A stretch of 41,942 bases of DNA from an uncultured Halieaceae bacterium (GCA_913052635.1 CAJXDE010000006.1:1-41942); one strand, 5' to 3'. Counted from the first letter of the stretch, positions 17,606-29,749 are shown. The notes: generated by a model not told the origin, from the sequence alone. A program made the numbers and translations.

Positions 17606-17660
17606 CTGCAGACAAGCAATTATGCCGGCGCGGAGTCGCTGGCCGATAGGAGAAACAGAC

Positions 17661-19595
17661 ATGGGTAAGATCATTGGCATCGATCTGGGCACCACCAACA
17701 GTTGTGTATCCGTTTTGGAAGGCGGCAAGCCTCGCGTAATTGAAAATGCTGAGGGGGGTCGCACGACACCGTCTATCGTCGCCTACACCGACGACAATGA
17801 AATTCTGGTGGGTCAGTCTGCGAAGCGGCAGGCGGTCACCAATCCAACGAACACGCTGTTTGCTGTGAAGCGGTTGATTGGTCGTCGCTTTGAAGACGAC
17901 GTGGTGCAAAAGGACATCAAGATGGTGCCCTATCAGATCGTCAAGGCAGATAGCGGCGACGCTTGGGTACAAGTTAACGACGACAAGATGGCACCGCCGC
18001 AGGTGTCGGCAGAAGTTCTTCGCAAGATGAAAAAGACGGCCGAGGAGTACCTTGGCGAAGCGGTGACCGAGGCGGTGATCACGGTTCCTGCGTACTTTAA
18101 TGACTCCCAGCGGCAGGCGACCAAGGACGCGGGGCGCATTGCGGGCCTAGAGGTCAAGCGCATCATCAACGAGCCTACCGCTGCAGCATTGGCTTACGGC
18201 ATGGACAAGGCTCAGGGCGACCGCACGGTAGCGGTGTATGACCTCGGTGGCGGCACCTTCGATATCTCGATCATCGAAATCGCAGAGGTCGATGGCGAGC
18301 ACCAGTTTGAAGTGCTGGCCACCAATGGCGATACATTCCTCGGTGGTGAGGACTTTGATCTGCGACTGATCGAGTTCCTCGCGGAAGAATTCAAGAAAGA
18401 GAACAGCATCGATCTGCACAACGATCCGCTGGCCCTGCAGCGCCTAAAGGAAGCGGCAGAGAAAGCTAAGATCGAGTTGTCGAGTTCGCAGCAGACTGAA
18501 GTGAACCTGCCGTACATCACGGCGGACGCCACAGGGCCAAAGCACCTGGTGGTCAAGCTGAGTCGCACCAAGTTGGAGTCGCTGGTGGAGGATCTGGTCA
18601 AGCGCTCACTTGAGCCCGTGAAGATCGCGCTGGATGACGCCGGTTTGTCACCCTCCGAGGTGCAGGATGTGATTCTGGTCGGCGGACAAACCCGAATGCC
18701 CATGGTGCAGCAGACGGTGGCCGATTTCTTCGGCAAGGAAGCGCGTAAAGACGTGAACCCCGACGAGGCCGTGGCAATGGGTGCCTCGATTCAGGGTGCA
18801 GTACTCGCAGGTGATGTGAAGGATGTGCTACTCCTCGACGTCACGCCGCTCACACTGGGTATCGAAACCATGGGTAGCGTCGCGACACCGTTGATCGAGA
18901 AGAACACTACGATCCCGACCAAGAAGTCGCAGGTATTCTCAACGGCTGAGGACAACCAGACCGCGGTGACCATCCATGTGGTACAGGGTGAGCGCAAGCA
19001 GGCGACGCAGAACAAGTCGCTTGGCCGCTTTGACCTCGCTGACATTCCGCCCGCGCCGCGCGGTATGCCGCAGATTGAGGTGACCTTTGACCTTGATGCC
19101 AACGGTATTTTAAACGTGTCCGCGAAAGACAAAGCCACTGGCAAAGAGCAGTCGATTCGCATCACTGCCTCGGGCGGTCTCTCTGATGATGAGATCGAAC
19201 AAATGGTGCAGGATGCCGAGGCCAATGCCGAGGCGGATAAGAAGTTCGAGGAGCTCGTGGCCGCACGCAATACCGCTGATGGTATGGTGCATGCCGCACG
19301 CAAGACCCTTGAAGAGGCGGGTGAGCACGCCACTGATGACGAGCGCGCTGTCATCGAAGCCGCCATCACCGAAGTAGAGGAGGCGATTCAAGGTGATGAT
19401 GCCGCTGCGATGGAGGTCGCCACGACCAAGCTGACCGAGGCGACGGGAGGCGTTGCGCAAAAGATGTACGCGGCGCAGCAGGCCGAAGGTGCGGCTGCCG
19501 CAGCCGAAGGTGCGGAAGCCCAGCCGGAAGAGGCGGATCGGGGCGATGTTGTTGACGCCGAGTTTGAGGAAGTTAAAGAAGACAAGCGCGCGTAA
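17661..19595 (+). CDS. dnaK: Chaperone DnaK (Hsp70)
   Basis: A 644-residue Hsp70. The N-terminal ATPase begins [15 protein letters not shown] and contains [35 protein letters not shown] and [13 protein letters not shown]. The substrate domain has [13 protein letters not shown] and the C-terminus ends in the acidic [17 protein letters not shown], where the EEV-type end contacts co-chaperones. The frame is open for 13 more codons, but the ATG at 17661 has AGGAG 8 nt upstream and is the conserved start. It is transcribed from a sigma-32 promoter at 17578 and followed by an intrinsic terminator. Confidence 0.98.
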   Translation: MGKIIGIDLGTTNSCVSVLEGGKPRVIENAEGGRTTPSIVAYTDDNEILVGQSAKRQAVTNPTNTLFAVKRLIGRRFEDDVVQKDIKMVPYQIVKADSGDAWVQVNDDKMAPPQVSAEVLRKMKKTAEEYLGEAVTEAVITVPAYFNDSQRQATKDAGRIAGLEVKRIINEPTAAALAYGMDKAQGDRTVAVYDLGGGTFDISIIEIAEVDGEHQFEVLATNGDTFLGGEDFDLRLIEFLAEEFKKENSIDLHNDPLALQRLKEAAEKAKIELSSSQQTEVNLPYITADATGPKHLVVKLSRTKLESLVEDLVKRSLEPVKIALDDAGLSPSEVQDVILVGGQTRMPMVQQTVADFFGKEARKDVNPDEAVAMGASIQGAVLAGDVKDVLLLDVTPLTLGIETMGSVATPLIEKNTTIPTKKSQVFSTAEDNQTAVTIHVVQGERKQATQNKSLGRFDLADIPPAPRGMPQIEVTFDLDANGILNVSAKDKATGKEQSIRITASGGLSDDEIEQMVQDAEANAEADKKFEELVAARNTADGMVHAARKTLEEAGEHATDDERAVIEAAITEVEEAIQGDDAAAMEVATTKLTEATGGVAQKMYAAQQAEGAAAAAEGAEAQPEEADRGDVVDAEFEEVKEDKRA

Positions 19596-19666
19596 CGCCG
19601 AGCAAGCGAAGCAGAGCTCGCTCCGGCGAAGCTCCAAAACGCCTCCCTGATGGCAGGCGAACCTGG

Positions 19667-19707
19667 CGCGGGTCATGGCTATCACCATGTCACCCGCGTC
19701 CGTTTTT
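19667..19707 (+). terminator. Intrinsic terminator/attenuator between dnaK and dnaJ
   Basis: A GC-rich stem (CGCGGGT at 19667-19673 with ACCCGCG at 19692-19698; CATGG with CCATG inside, a 2-nt bulge on one side) is followed by TCCG and then five T (19703-19707). It should stop or reduce transcription from dnaK into dnaJ. The U-tract is short, so partial read-through is likely. Confidence 0.75.
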
Positions 19708-19748
19708 AAAGAGGGAGCGAGGCGCTCACGAGATCCTGCGCCGAAATT

Positions 19749-22548
<2,800 letters not shown>

Positions 22549-22753
22549 CCTATTGGGGTGCTGAGTCACTGATCGCTTGGCCCGCTGATGAATGGACATT
22601 GACAGCTTGAATAGTGGCGATTCGGGCCCTTCGGCAGGGTTGCAATACCCCCCCAAGTTGCCTACATTCCCTTTATTCAGAAAACATACTCAAGATTCAA
22701 AAACAGCTTAATCGGCCTCCTCTGATTGGGCGCTATCTGCCGCGAGGTAATTC

Positions 22754-23932
22754 ATGGACACTGCATATTCAACCGAAGATCTTGCGTTTCGCGACGAGGT
22801 TCGCGGGTTTTTCGACGAGGCCTATACGCCTGAGCTCCAGGCGCGGCTGCGTTCTCCCGATTATAAAAATGCCATCGAGGATTGGCAGCGAAAGCTTTAC
22901 GACAAGGGCTGGGTCGCGCCTAATTGGCCGGCCGAATTCGGTGGCACGGACTGGACCGCCACGCAAAAGTACATTTACGAAAGCGAGCGTTCGCTGGCGG
23001 GTATTCCTAACGTCGTGCCATTTGGTCTCGTTATGGTGGCCAACGTCATCATGGCCTACGGCACCGATGAGCAGAAAGAGTACTTCTTGCCGCGCATCCT
23101 GAAGAGTGAAGACTGGTGGTGCCAGGGTTACTCGGAGCCCGGTTCGGGCTCAGATCTTGCGAGCTTGAAGACCAAGGCCGAGCGGGATGGTGACGATTTC
23201 ATCATTAACGGCGCCAAGATCTGGACGACCTACGCCCAGTATGCAGACTGGATTTTCTGTTTGGTGCGCACCGATAACTCAGGCAAAAAACAGGAAGGCA
23301 TCACCTTCATCCTGATTGATATGAAGAGCGAGGGGATCAAGGTCAATCCGATCATCTCGATCGACAATCATCACAGCCTCAATGAGGTGGAATTCAACAA
23401 TGTCCGTGTGCCCGCTAAGAACGTGGTGGGTGAGATCGGCAAGGGCTGGACCGTTGCTAAAGCACTGCTAGCCCACGAGCGCACGGGCATTGCCGGCGTC
23501 GCCGACGTGAAGCGGGCTGTGCGCGTGATCAAAGAGGTCGCTGCCAAGGAAGAAAATGGTGGGCAGCGTTTGATGGATGATCCCGGTTTTCAGCAGCGCC
23601 TCGCCGACATTGAGGTGGAACTGATGGCGCTTGAGTTCACCGAGTTGCGCACCTTGGCCACTCAAGCTGCAGGCGGTTTTCCCGGGCCGGAGTCATCGCT
23701 CCTCAAGATCAAGGGCACCGAGCTCCAGCAGGCCACCCAGGAGCTGCTGATGGAGATCGCGGCCTACTACCAAGGTGTATTGCCTGTTGATCTGGATCCC
23801 GAAGCGCTGGGCCACGAGTTTGCCACGGAGGCGCGCCGCAATTACATGTACGGACGCGCAGCTACAATCTACGGCGGCTCTAATGAGGTACAGAAAAACA
23901 TCATCGCCAAGTACGTACTCGGTCTTGAGTAA
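22754..23932 (+). CDS. Acyl-CoA dehydrogenase, putative catalytic subunit of a pair
   Basis: A 392-residue FAD-dependent acyl-CoA dehydrogenase introducing an alpha-beta double bond. GYSEPGSGSDLASL (about 125-138) and IINGAKIWTTYAQYADWIF are FAD- and substrate-site motifs. The C-terminal loop reads IYGGSNEVQKNIIA, without the glutamate used by MCAD; instead HERTG has a glutamate at 242, at the helix-G position used by isovaleryl-CoA dehydrogenase. This pattern, with a second dehydrogenase gene 14 nt downstream, matches the alpha2beta2 dehydrogenases described for steroid side-chain breakdown (ChsE type). GAGG precedes the ATG. The 205-nt region upstream shows no promoter I would commit to. 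Confidence 0.88.
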   Translation: MDTAYSTEDLAFRDEVRGFFDEAYTPELQARLRSPDYKNAIEDWQRKLYDKGWVAPNWPAEFGGTDWTATQKYIYESERSLAGIPNVVPFGLVMVANVIMAYGTDEQKEYFLPRILKSEDWWCQGYSEPGSGSDLASLKTKAERDGDDFIINGAKIWTTYAQYADWIFCLVRTDNSGKKQEGITFILIDMKSEGIKVNPIISIDNHHSLNEVEFNNVRVPAKNVVGEIGKGWTVAKALLAHERTGIAGVADVKRAVRVIKEVAAKEENGGQRLMDDPGFQQRLADIEVELMALEFTELRTLATQAAGGFPGPESSLLKIKGTELQQATQELLMEIAAYYQGVLPVDLDPEALGHEFATEARRNYMYGRAATIYGGSNEVQKNIIAKYVLGLE

Positions 23933-23946
23933 GGGGAGCGCTAACC

Positions 23947-25086
23947 ATGAATTTTGATTTCTCTGAAGAGCAACAAATGGTCCGCGACTCGATCGCGCGC
24001 TTTGTTCAGGACGACTATGACTGGGATACCCGCAAGGCTATCGTGGCCTCCGATCAGGGTATGAGCCGGGATAATTGGCAACTGTTCGCCGAGTTGGGCT
24101 GGCTGTCGATCCCCTTCGCTGAGGAGCACGGGGGGTTCGGCGGCAATATCGTCGACCTGTCAGTGGTGATGGAAGAGCTGGGCAAGGGCCTGGTGGTCGA
24201 GCCCTATTTCCCGACGGTGGTGTTGTTTGGCGGGCTGATCAAGCGTGCCGGCAGCGAGGCGCAACAGGCTGAATGGCTGCCCCGCATCATTGGTGGCGAG
24301 CTATTGGGTGCGTTTGCTTACGTAGAGCGCCAAAGCCGCTTTGCGCTGAATGATTGTCAGACCAACGCCACCAAGTCTGGCGACGGTTATGTCCTCAACG
24401 GTGAAAAGGTGGTGGTGTTCAATGGCGAGCAGGCGGACCACTTGGTTGCACTGGCCCGCACTTCTGGAGATCAGTCAGACAGCGACGGATTATCGCTGTT
24501 TGTCGTCGATGCGGCGGCTGCCGGCGTCGACAAGATGAGTTATGCCATGATGGACGGCCAGCGCGTGGCAAACATCACTTTCAAGGACGTCTCGCTGAGC
24601 GCGGATGCGCTGCTGGGCGAGGAGGGCGCTGCGCTGTCAGTGGTCGATGCGCTGACAGACGAGGCGATCATTGCACTCTCGGCAGAGGCCGTCGGCATTA
24701 TGGGCGTGCTGAACGCCAAGACCCTCGAGTACACAAAAACCCGCGAGCAGTTTGGTGTGGCGATTGGTTCCTATCAGGCACTGCAGCACCGCATGGTGGA
24801 CACCATGATGGCCTACGAGCAGAGCAAGTCGCTATTGTTTAAGGCACTCTGTGAGTACAAGCAAGATCCGGCGATGGCTGCCGAGACCGTTCATGCGCTC
24901 AAGGTGTTGATCGATCGGAACGGTAAGCATGTGTTTGGTGAGGCGATTCAGATGCACGGCGGTATGGGCATGACCGATGAGCTGGATATTGGCCACTACG
25001 CCAAGCGACTGATGATGATCAATACGACGTTTGGTGATGCGACCTATCATCGAAACCGCTACATCGAGACCGCTTACGCGGCCTGA
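23947..25086 (+). CDS. Acyl-CoA dehydrogenase-like partner lacking recognisable catalytic glutamate
   Basis: A 379-residue acyl-CoA dehydrogenase fold (N-terminal FSEEQQMVRDSIARFV; EYTKTREQFGVAIGSYQALQ; IQMHGGMGMTDE). The C-terminal loop reads FGDATYHRN, with no glutamate, and the helix-G segment is TDEAIIALSAE rather than an ER motif, so neither of the two usual base positions is filled. It is probably the non-catalytic or FAD-contributing subunit of a heteromer with the preceding gene; that is inference from family pattern. GGGGAG lies upstream of the ATG, and the genes are 14 nt apart. Confidence 0.86.
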   Translation: MNFDFSEEQQMVRDSIARFVQDDYDWDTRKAIVASDQGMSRDNWQLFAELGWLSIPFAEEHGGFGGNIVDLSVVMEELGKGLVVEPYFPTVVLFGGLIKRAGSEAQQAEWLPRIIGGELLGAFAYVERQSRFALNDCQTNATKSGDGYVLNGEKVVVFNGEQADHLVALARTSGDQSDSDGLSLFVVDAAAAGVDKMSYAMMDGQRVANITFKDVSLSADALLGEEGAALSVVDALTDEAIIALSAEAVGIMGVLNAKTLEYTKTREQFGVAIGSYQALQHRMVDTMMAYEQSKSLLFKALCEYKQDPAMAAETVHALKVLIDRNGKHVFGEAIQMHGGMGMTDELDIGHYAKRLMMINTTFGDATYHRNRYIETAYAA

Positions 25087-25088
25087 TT

Positions 25089-25880
25089 GTGGAGCTGCGC
25101 GACAAGGTTGTTGTCGTCACAGGCGGTGCCAGTGGTATTGGTATGGGCCTGTGTCGTCGTTTCCATGAGGAGCAGGTTCGCGGCCTGGTGATTGCGGACC
25201 TCAACGGTGAGGCGGCGGGCGCTCTTGCGACCGAGCTCGATGCGAAGAGCGTTGAGCTCGATGTGGGTGACGAGTCGGCCATCGCGGCGATGGTGGCCGA
25301 GGCCGAGGCCGAGTTCGGGCAGATCGATCTCTTTTGTTCCAATGCCGGCGTGCTGGATCTTGATGGGGGTGATTACTGGGCCTCATCGAGTGTCAATGAG
25401 GTATGGCAGCGTAACTGGGAGATCCACGTTATGGCCCATATCTATGCGGCCCGGGCATGCCTGCCCTCAATGATCGAGCGAGGTGTGGGGTACTTTCTGC
25501 ACACGGTGTCCGCTGCAGGGCTCTTAACCCAGCCTTACACCGCTGCCTATGCCACTACCAAGCATGCGGCGATTGGTTTTGCTGAATCGCTGGCCATCAC
25601 CCACGGGGACGACGGCATCAAGGTCAGCTGTTTGTGTCCGCAGGGGGTAGATACCGCGATGCTCGGCGGAACAGACGGTGGCGCCGCCGGACTTGATGGC
25701 ATTCTGAGTCCTGCTCAAGTGGCCGAAGCGGTGGTTCAGGGGCTCAAGGAAGAGTCATTTTTGATTCTGCCCCACGAGCAGGTAGCGCAGTATCATCTGA
25801 ACAAAGCGCAAAATTATGACCGCTGGATTGGCGGCATGCGGAAATTGCGCCGGAGCATGCCCCCACCTACACTGCCCTGA
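25089..25880 (+). CDS. Short-chain dehydrogenase/reductase
   Basis: A 263-residue classical SDR. The cofactor motif VVVTGGASGIGMG is at about 7-19, with IADLNGE after beta-2 (an aspartate there favours NAD). The active site has the serine in TVSAAG and YATTK, giving the YxxxK pair. It starts with GTG 2 nt after the acyl-CoA dehydrogenase stop and has no ribosome site of its own, so translation is likely coupled. A 3-hydroxyacyl-CoA or hydroxysteroid dehydrogenase step fits the neighbours, but the substrate is not determined. Confidence 0.83.
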   Translation: MELRDKVVVVTGGASGIGMGLCRRFHEEQVRGLVIADLNGEAAGALATELDAKSVELDVGDESAIAAMVAEAEAEFGQIDLFCSNAGVLDLDGGDYWASSSVNEVWQRNWEIHVMAHIYAARACLPSMIERGVGYFLHTVSAAGLLTQPYTAAYATTKHAAIGFAESLAITHGDDGIKVSCLCPQGVDTAMLGGTDGGAAGLDGILSPAQVAEAVVQGLKEESFLILPHEQVAQYHLNKAQNYDRWIGGMRKLRRSMPPPTLP

Positions 25881-25900
25881 CCATTTCCCAAGGGTCTCCA

Positions 25901-27640
25901 GTGGATAAACAGCAACGCTTCGCCAGGGTCATCCTGAACGGTTTTTATGCCTATTTCGCGGAGTTTGAAAATATCACCCTGGCCGCGCGCACCCGCTTTG
26001 AGCGGGCGCTGTGGAGGAGCATGCAGGACATCTCGAGCCGGCGTATCGATATCTACAAAGAGACGGTCATGGAGACCCTCGATGTGGCGCGCCACATTGC
26101 CGGGAAAGAGATTGAAGACCTGACCTTTTGGGCGGGCACCCGCAGTCTGTATGCTGAGTTGGTGCGGGGGATGACCAATTTCGAGATTGCCGAGACCTTC
26201 TACAACTCCATTTTCAATTCCCACTTTGGGCATCGATCGATTCGCAATGAGTATGCCTTCGTGTTCTCACCTCAAGGCGACGTGCCGGCAGTCGATATGG
26301 GACGAGTGGTCAATCACTACCCAATCGGGGAGGGCCTTTGTCAGGCATTCACACAGCTCCTCGAAGACTATGCCTTCAACATTCCCTACGAGGACCTCGT
26401 TCGGGACGTCAACAGCATTACCTCGGCGATAGAGCGCCACCTGACTCCCCGCTTTAGCGTTACCCACCCTGATATCGAGTTGCAGGTGCTGGAGCATCAT
26501 TTCTTCCGGAACAAGGCGAGCTACATCGTCGGGCGTCTCTCCGCGGCGGGGGAGCAGATGCCCTTTGTGTTGCCGCTGCTGCACAACGACTCGGATGAGG
26601 CGCCAGCCGTTTATGTGGATGCGTTTCTCTTTGGTCCGGATCAGGTCAGCCTGTTGTTCTCCTTCACGCGCAGCTACTTCATGGTGGATGCGTCGATTCC
26701 GTCCCAGTACGTGCTGTTTCTACAGCAGTTGATGCCCAAGAAAGAGATTTCAGAAATCTACAGTTCGATTGGCCATTTCCGCCACGGAAAAACCTATTTC
26801 TATCGGACGTCGACGCGCCACATCCGCTCCACCGAGGATCAGTTCATCGTCGCGCCGGGAATCAAAGGGATGGTGATGGCGGTATTCACGCTGCCCTCCT
26901 ATGAGTATGTGTTCAAGATCATTAAGGATCGCTTCACACCCCCCAAGGAAGTGACCCATCAGATCGTGAAGGACAAGTACCACCTGGTGAAACGTTGGGA
27001 TCGTGCGGGCCGCATGGCCGACACTCAGGAATTCAATAACCTGGTCTTTGACGCCAGTCGCTTTTCCGATGAGTTGATGGAAGAGCTCTACGCAACCTGC
27101 CCCTCCCAGCTGCGTGTCAATGGTCGCGCACTGATCATCAGGCACTGCTACGTCGAGCGACGCATGAACCCGCTCAATCTCTATTTGCAGGAAGCCTCGG
27201 ACGACGAGGTGAATGAGGTCATGAACGACTATGGCAATGCCATCAAGCAGCTGGCGGCGGCTAATATCTTTCCCGGCGATATGCTACTCAAGAACTTTGG
27301 CGTGACCCGTCACGGGCGAGTGGTGTTTTACGACTACGACGAAATTGAGCCGCTACTCGACTGCAACTTCCGGCGCATACCGCCGCCGCGGGATGAGATG
27401 GACGAGATGTCAGACAAACCCTGGTATTCGGTGGGCCCCAAGGATATTTTTCCCGAGGAATTCCGGCTGTTCTTTTCGGGCAATGCACGGGCCCGCGCCG
27501 CATTTGATGCGCAGCATGCCGATCTTTACGACGCCGACTACTGGACCGGACAGCAGGAGCAGCTCCGCGATGGCGTCGTTGAAGATTTTTACCCCTATCC
27601 ACGGCGAGTCAGGTTCTCGCAAAGACAGCAGGTAGCGTAA
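25901..27640 (+). CDS. aceK: Isocitrate dehydrogenase kinase/phosphatase AceK
   Basis: A 579-residue bifunctional enzyme (E. coli 578) that phosphorylates and dephosphorylates isocitrate dehydrogenase, diverting isocitrate to the glyoxylate bypass. The regulatory domain is about 1-310. The kinase domain begins with the ATP-binding segment APGIKGMVMAVFTLP and VFKIIKDRF, and has VVFYDYDEIEPL near the active site. GTG at 25901 is preceded by AAGGG. In E. coli it is the last gene of aceBAK; here it sits 20 nt after an SDR and 2 nt before a histidine phosphatase, with no aceA or aceB in the window. Confidence 0.95.
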   Translation: MDKQQRFARVILNGFYAYFAEFENITLAARTRFERALWRSMQDISSRRIDIYKETVMETLDVARHIAGKEIEDLTFWAGTRSLYAELVRGMTNFEIAETFYNSIFNSHFGHRSIRNEYAFVFSPQGDVPAVDMGRVVNHYPIGEGLCQAFTQLLEDYAFNIPYEDLVRDVNSITSAIERHLTPRFSVTHPDIELQVLEHHFFRNKASYIVGRLSAAGEQMPFVLPLLHNDSDEAPAVYVDAFLFGPDQVSLLFSFTRSYFMVDASIPSQYVLFLQQLMPKKEISEIYSSIGHFRHGKTYFYRTSTRHIRSTEDQFIVAPGIKGMVMAVFTLPSYEYVFKIIKDRFTPPKEVTHQIVKDKYHLVKRWDRAGRMADTQEFNNLVFDASRFSDELMEELYATCPSQLRVNGRALIIRHCYVERRMNPLNLYLQEASDDEVNEVMNDYGNAIKQLAAANIFPGDMLLKNFGVTRHGRVVFYDYDEIEPLLDCNFRRIPPPRDEMDEMSDKPWYSVGPKDIFPEEFRLFFSGNARARAAFDAQHADLYDADYWTGQQEQLRDGVVEDFYPYPRRVRFSQRQQVA

Positions 27641-27642
27641 TC

Positions 27643-28353
27643 ATGGCCTCTCTTTACCTAATCCGGCACGGTCAGGCGTCTTTTGGTAGCGCTAATTACG
27701 ATCAGCTCTCGCCGCTGGGGCAGCGTCAGGCAGACGTATCGGGTCGCTTTTTCGCTGACATCGGACTCCACTTCGGTCAGGCGGTCAGCGGCGATTTGTC
27801 GCGGCAGCAGGAAACCGGGCAGCGGGTGTTGGCCAGCCAACCGGAGCCCGCAGATCTCAGGATCGATCCGCGTTTGAATGAGGTCGACAACGAGGGCCAG
27901 ATAGCGGCCTTGCTACCGATGTTGTGTGAGCAGGATGAGGCGTTTGCCGAGCGTGTGAAAGCGGGCCGTAGCGATAGCAAGCAGTATCAGAAAGTGATTC
28001 AGGCGGTATTCAATGCGTGGGTGTCTCCCGACTGCCCGTCGCTCGACGTTACGGCGTCGTGGCCAGACTACCTCGCAGGTGTTCGCGGCGCGTTGGAGGA
28101 GGCGATGGAGCAGGCCGAGAGCGGCAGTGACACCGTCATCTTTACCTCGGGCGGCACGATTGCCACGGCGGTGAGCTGGTTACTCGGTGTGCCCCACGAC
28201 CAGATTTACGGATTTTATGAGCCGGTTTTCAATTGTTCGATCACGCGACTGATTTTTTCACGCAGCAGAGTTTCCCTGTCGAACTTCAATGACACCGCGC
28301 ACCTTCAGCTGCTGAGCCAGCAGTTGGGTGAGCCGCTGGTCACTTACCGCTGA
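27643..28353 (+). CDS. Histidine phosphatase-superfamily protein with second catalytic His replaced
   Basis: A 236-residue phosphoglycerate mutase-like protein. The phosphohistidine motif LIRHGQAS opens the protein and SGDLSRQQETGQRVL provides the next arginine. At the second active-site histidine, where the family usually has SHGG, this protein has FTSGGTIATAV, so that histidine is serine. Activity may be altered, or this may be a subfamily variant. The ATG is 2 nt after the aceK stop, and a second family member follows 8 nt downstream. The substrate is unknown. Confidence 0.8.
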   Translation: MASLYLIRHGQASFGSANYDQLSPLGQRQADVSGRFFADIGLHFGQAVSGDLSRQQETGQRVLASQPEPADLRIDPRLNEVDNEGQIAALLPMLCEQDEAFAERVKAGRSDSKQYQKVIQAVFNAWVSPDCPSLDVTASWPDYLAGVRGALEEAMEQAESGSDTVIFTSGGTIATAVSWLLGVPHDQIYGFYEPVFNCSITRLIFSRSRVSLSNFNDTAHLQLLSQQLGEPLVTYR

Positions 28354-28361
28354 GGCGCGGG

Positions 28362-28913
28362 GTGACGGATATCTGGTTGGTGCGTCACGGAGAGGCGGCA
28401 GCATCGTTTGATCAGGATATAGACCCACCGTTATCTGACCTTGGCCGCGAGCAGGCCGCACGCTCTGCTGAGTGTCTGTCGCAATGTGTGCCCGATGACG
28501 CGAAGCTACTGACCAGCCCCAAACTGCGCGCCATACAGACCGGCGAGCCCTTTGCGGCGTTGCGCGAGAGCGCCCTCGATATTGATCGCCGCTTCATTGA
28601 GTTGCCCTCGCCGGGGGCACTCACCGAGCGCAAAGAATGGATTCAGCGGGTGCTGAAGGGCCGGTGGAGTGAGCTACCCGCAACGGTTCACAGCTGGCAG
28701 CGCGATATCCTTGAGGCCATTCAGGGACTGCAAGCACCGACCGTGATCTTCTCGCATTTTCTAGTGATCAATACCGTGGCGGCGCGCATGAGCGGTGAGG
28801 ATGGGGTCCTCCAATGTTTGCCTGCCAACGGATCGGTGCATCATCTTCGGGTGGAAGAAGGCAGTTGGCAGTGGATTGCGCGCGGTGACATGCTCCAGAG
28901 CGTGGTGAACTAA
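28362..28913 (+). CDS. Histidine phosphatase-family protein, SixA-like
   Basis: A 183-residue protein with the RHG motif (WLVRHGEAA) at the N-terminus, LTSPKLRAIQTGEPFA, and an intact second histidine in VIFSHFLVINTVAARM. Size and order resemble SixA and small phosphoglycerate-mutase-like phosphatases. It starts with GTG; GAGG lies 6 nt upstream. Its stop overlaps the stop of tesB on the opposite strand by 4 nt. It is the last gene of the co-directional run from 22754. The target is unknown. Confidence 0.8.
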   Translation: MTDIWLVRHGEAAASFDQDIDPPLSDLGREQAARSAECLSQCVPDDAKLLTSPKLRAIQTGEPFAALRESALDIDRRFIELPSPGALTERKEWIQRVLKGRWSELPATVHSWQRDILEAIQGLQAPTVIFSHFLVINTVAARMSGEDGVLQCLPANGSVHHLRVEEGSWQWIARGDMLQSVVN

Positions 28914-29749
28914 CGCCGTTTGATGCGCATGAGCGATTCTTGGGCGGTGGACGCCAGCAGGGTGCCATCCTGCGACCACAAAAACCCGCGACTGAAGCCT
29001 CTGCCGCCACCGGCTCTCGGTGTATCGCAGTCATAAAGCACCCAGTCATCCATTTTGCCCGGATGATGAAACCAGATCGCGTGATCAAGGCTCGCCGCCA
29101 TGAAGTGCTTGCTGGGGTTGCTGTAAGGATGCGGATAGAACACCGTGCTGAGTAGCGAGTAGTCGGAGATCATGACCAGCGCCGCCTGATGCGTTGCGCA
29201 GTCGTCGGGCAGCGGGCCCACGGCCCGGAACCAGGATCGCCCAAGCGGCGGCTGCTCCTCTGCCAGATACTCCGTCACGCGTTGCCGCTCGATCTGATAA
29301 AGCTCGATCAGATTGGGGTCACCCGGTTTGGTGGTGAATCCCCGAAAGCCTGATAGATCGTCCGCTTCAGAGTGCGGCGTCGGGACCTCCGGCATGGTGA
29401 AGCAGTGGCTCACCCCCTCTTCTTCGCAGTGGTAGCTGATTGAGGTATTGAAAATAGCCTCGCCTTTTTGGCGCGCCACCACGCGGCGGGTAGAAAAGGA
29501 TCGCCCGTCCCGGATGGGGTCGACTTCAAAATCAATCGGTATCGTGGGATCCCCGGCACGGAGAAAGTAGGCATGGAGGCTATGGGCGTTCAGTTCGGGC
29601 CCGACGGTCTGGTTGGCGGCCATCAAACACTGGGCGACGACCTGCCCCCCAAAGATCCGCCGCTGCGGCATCAGACTGTCGCCCGCAAAGGCGAACGCAT
29701 CGGTTTGGCGCGGCGCGATGTGCTCGAGCACTTCGGTAAAGCAGGTCAC
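28910..29749 (-). CDS. tesB: Acyl-CoA thioesterase II (TesB type)
   Basis: A 279-residue double-hotdog thioesterase hydrolysing acyl-CoA to free acid and CoA. Family segments include RRIFGGQVVAQCLMAANQTV, HSLHAYFLRAGDP, VVARQKGEAIFNTSISYH and, in the second hotdog, AASLDHAIWFHHP with the catalytic aspartate, followed by RGFSRGFLWSQDG. Length matches E. coli TesB (286). It begins with GTG, AAGGA lies 6 nt upstream, and it starts 9 nt after the TetR gene, so the two form an operon in which the regulator comes first. Confidence 0.93.
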   Translation of the reverse strand: MTCFTEVLEHIAPRQTDAFAFAGDSLMPQRRIFGGQVVAQCLMAANQTVGPELNAHSLHAYFLRAGDPTIPIDFEVDPIRDGRSFSTRRVVARQKGEAIFNTSISYHCEEEGVSHCFTMPEVPTPHSEADDLSGFRGFTTKPGDPNLIELYQIERQRVTEYLAEEQPPLGRSWFRAVGPLPDDCATHQAALVMISDYSLLSTVFYPHPYSNPSKHFMAASLDHAIWFHHPGKMDDWVLYDCDTPRAGGGRGFSRGFLWSQDGTLLASTAQESLMRIKRR

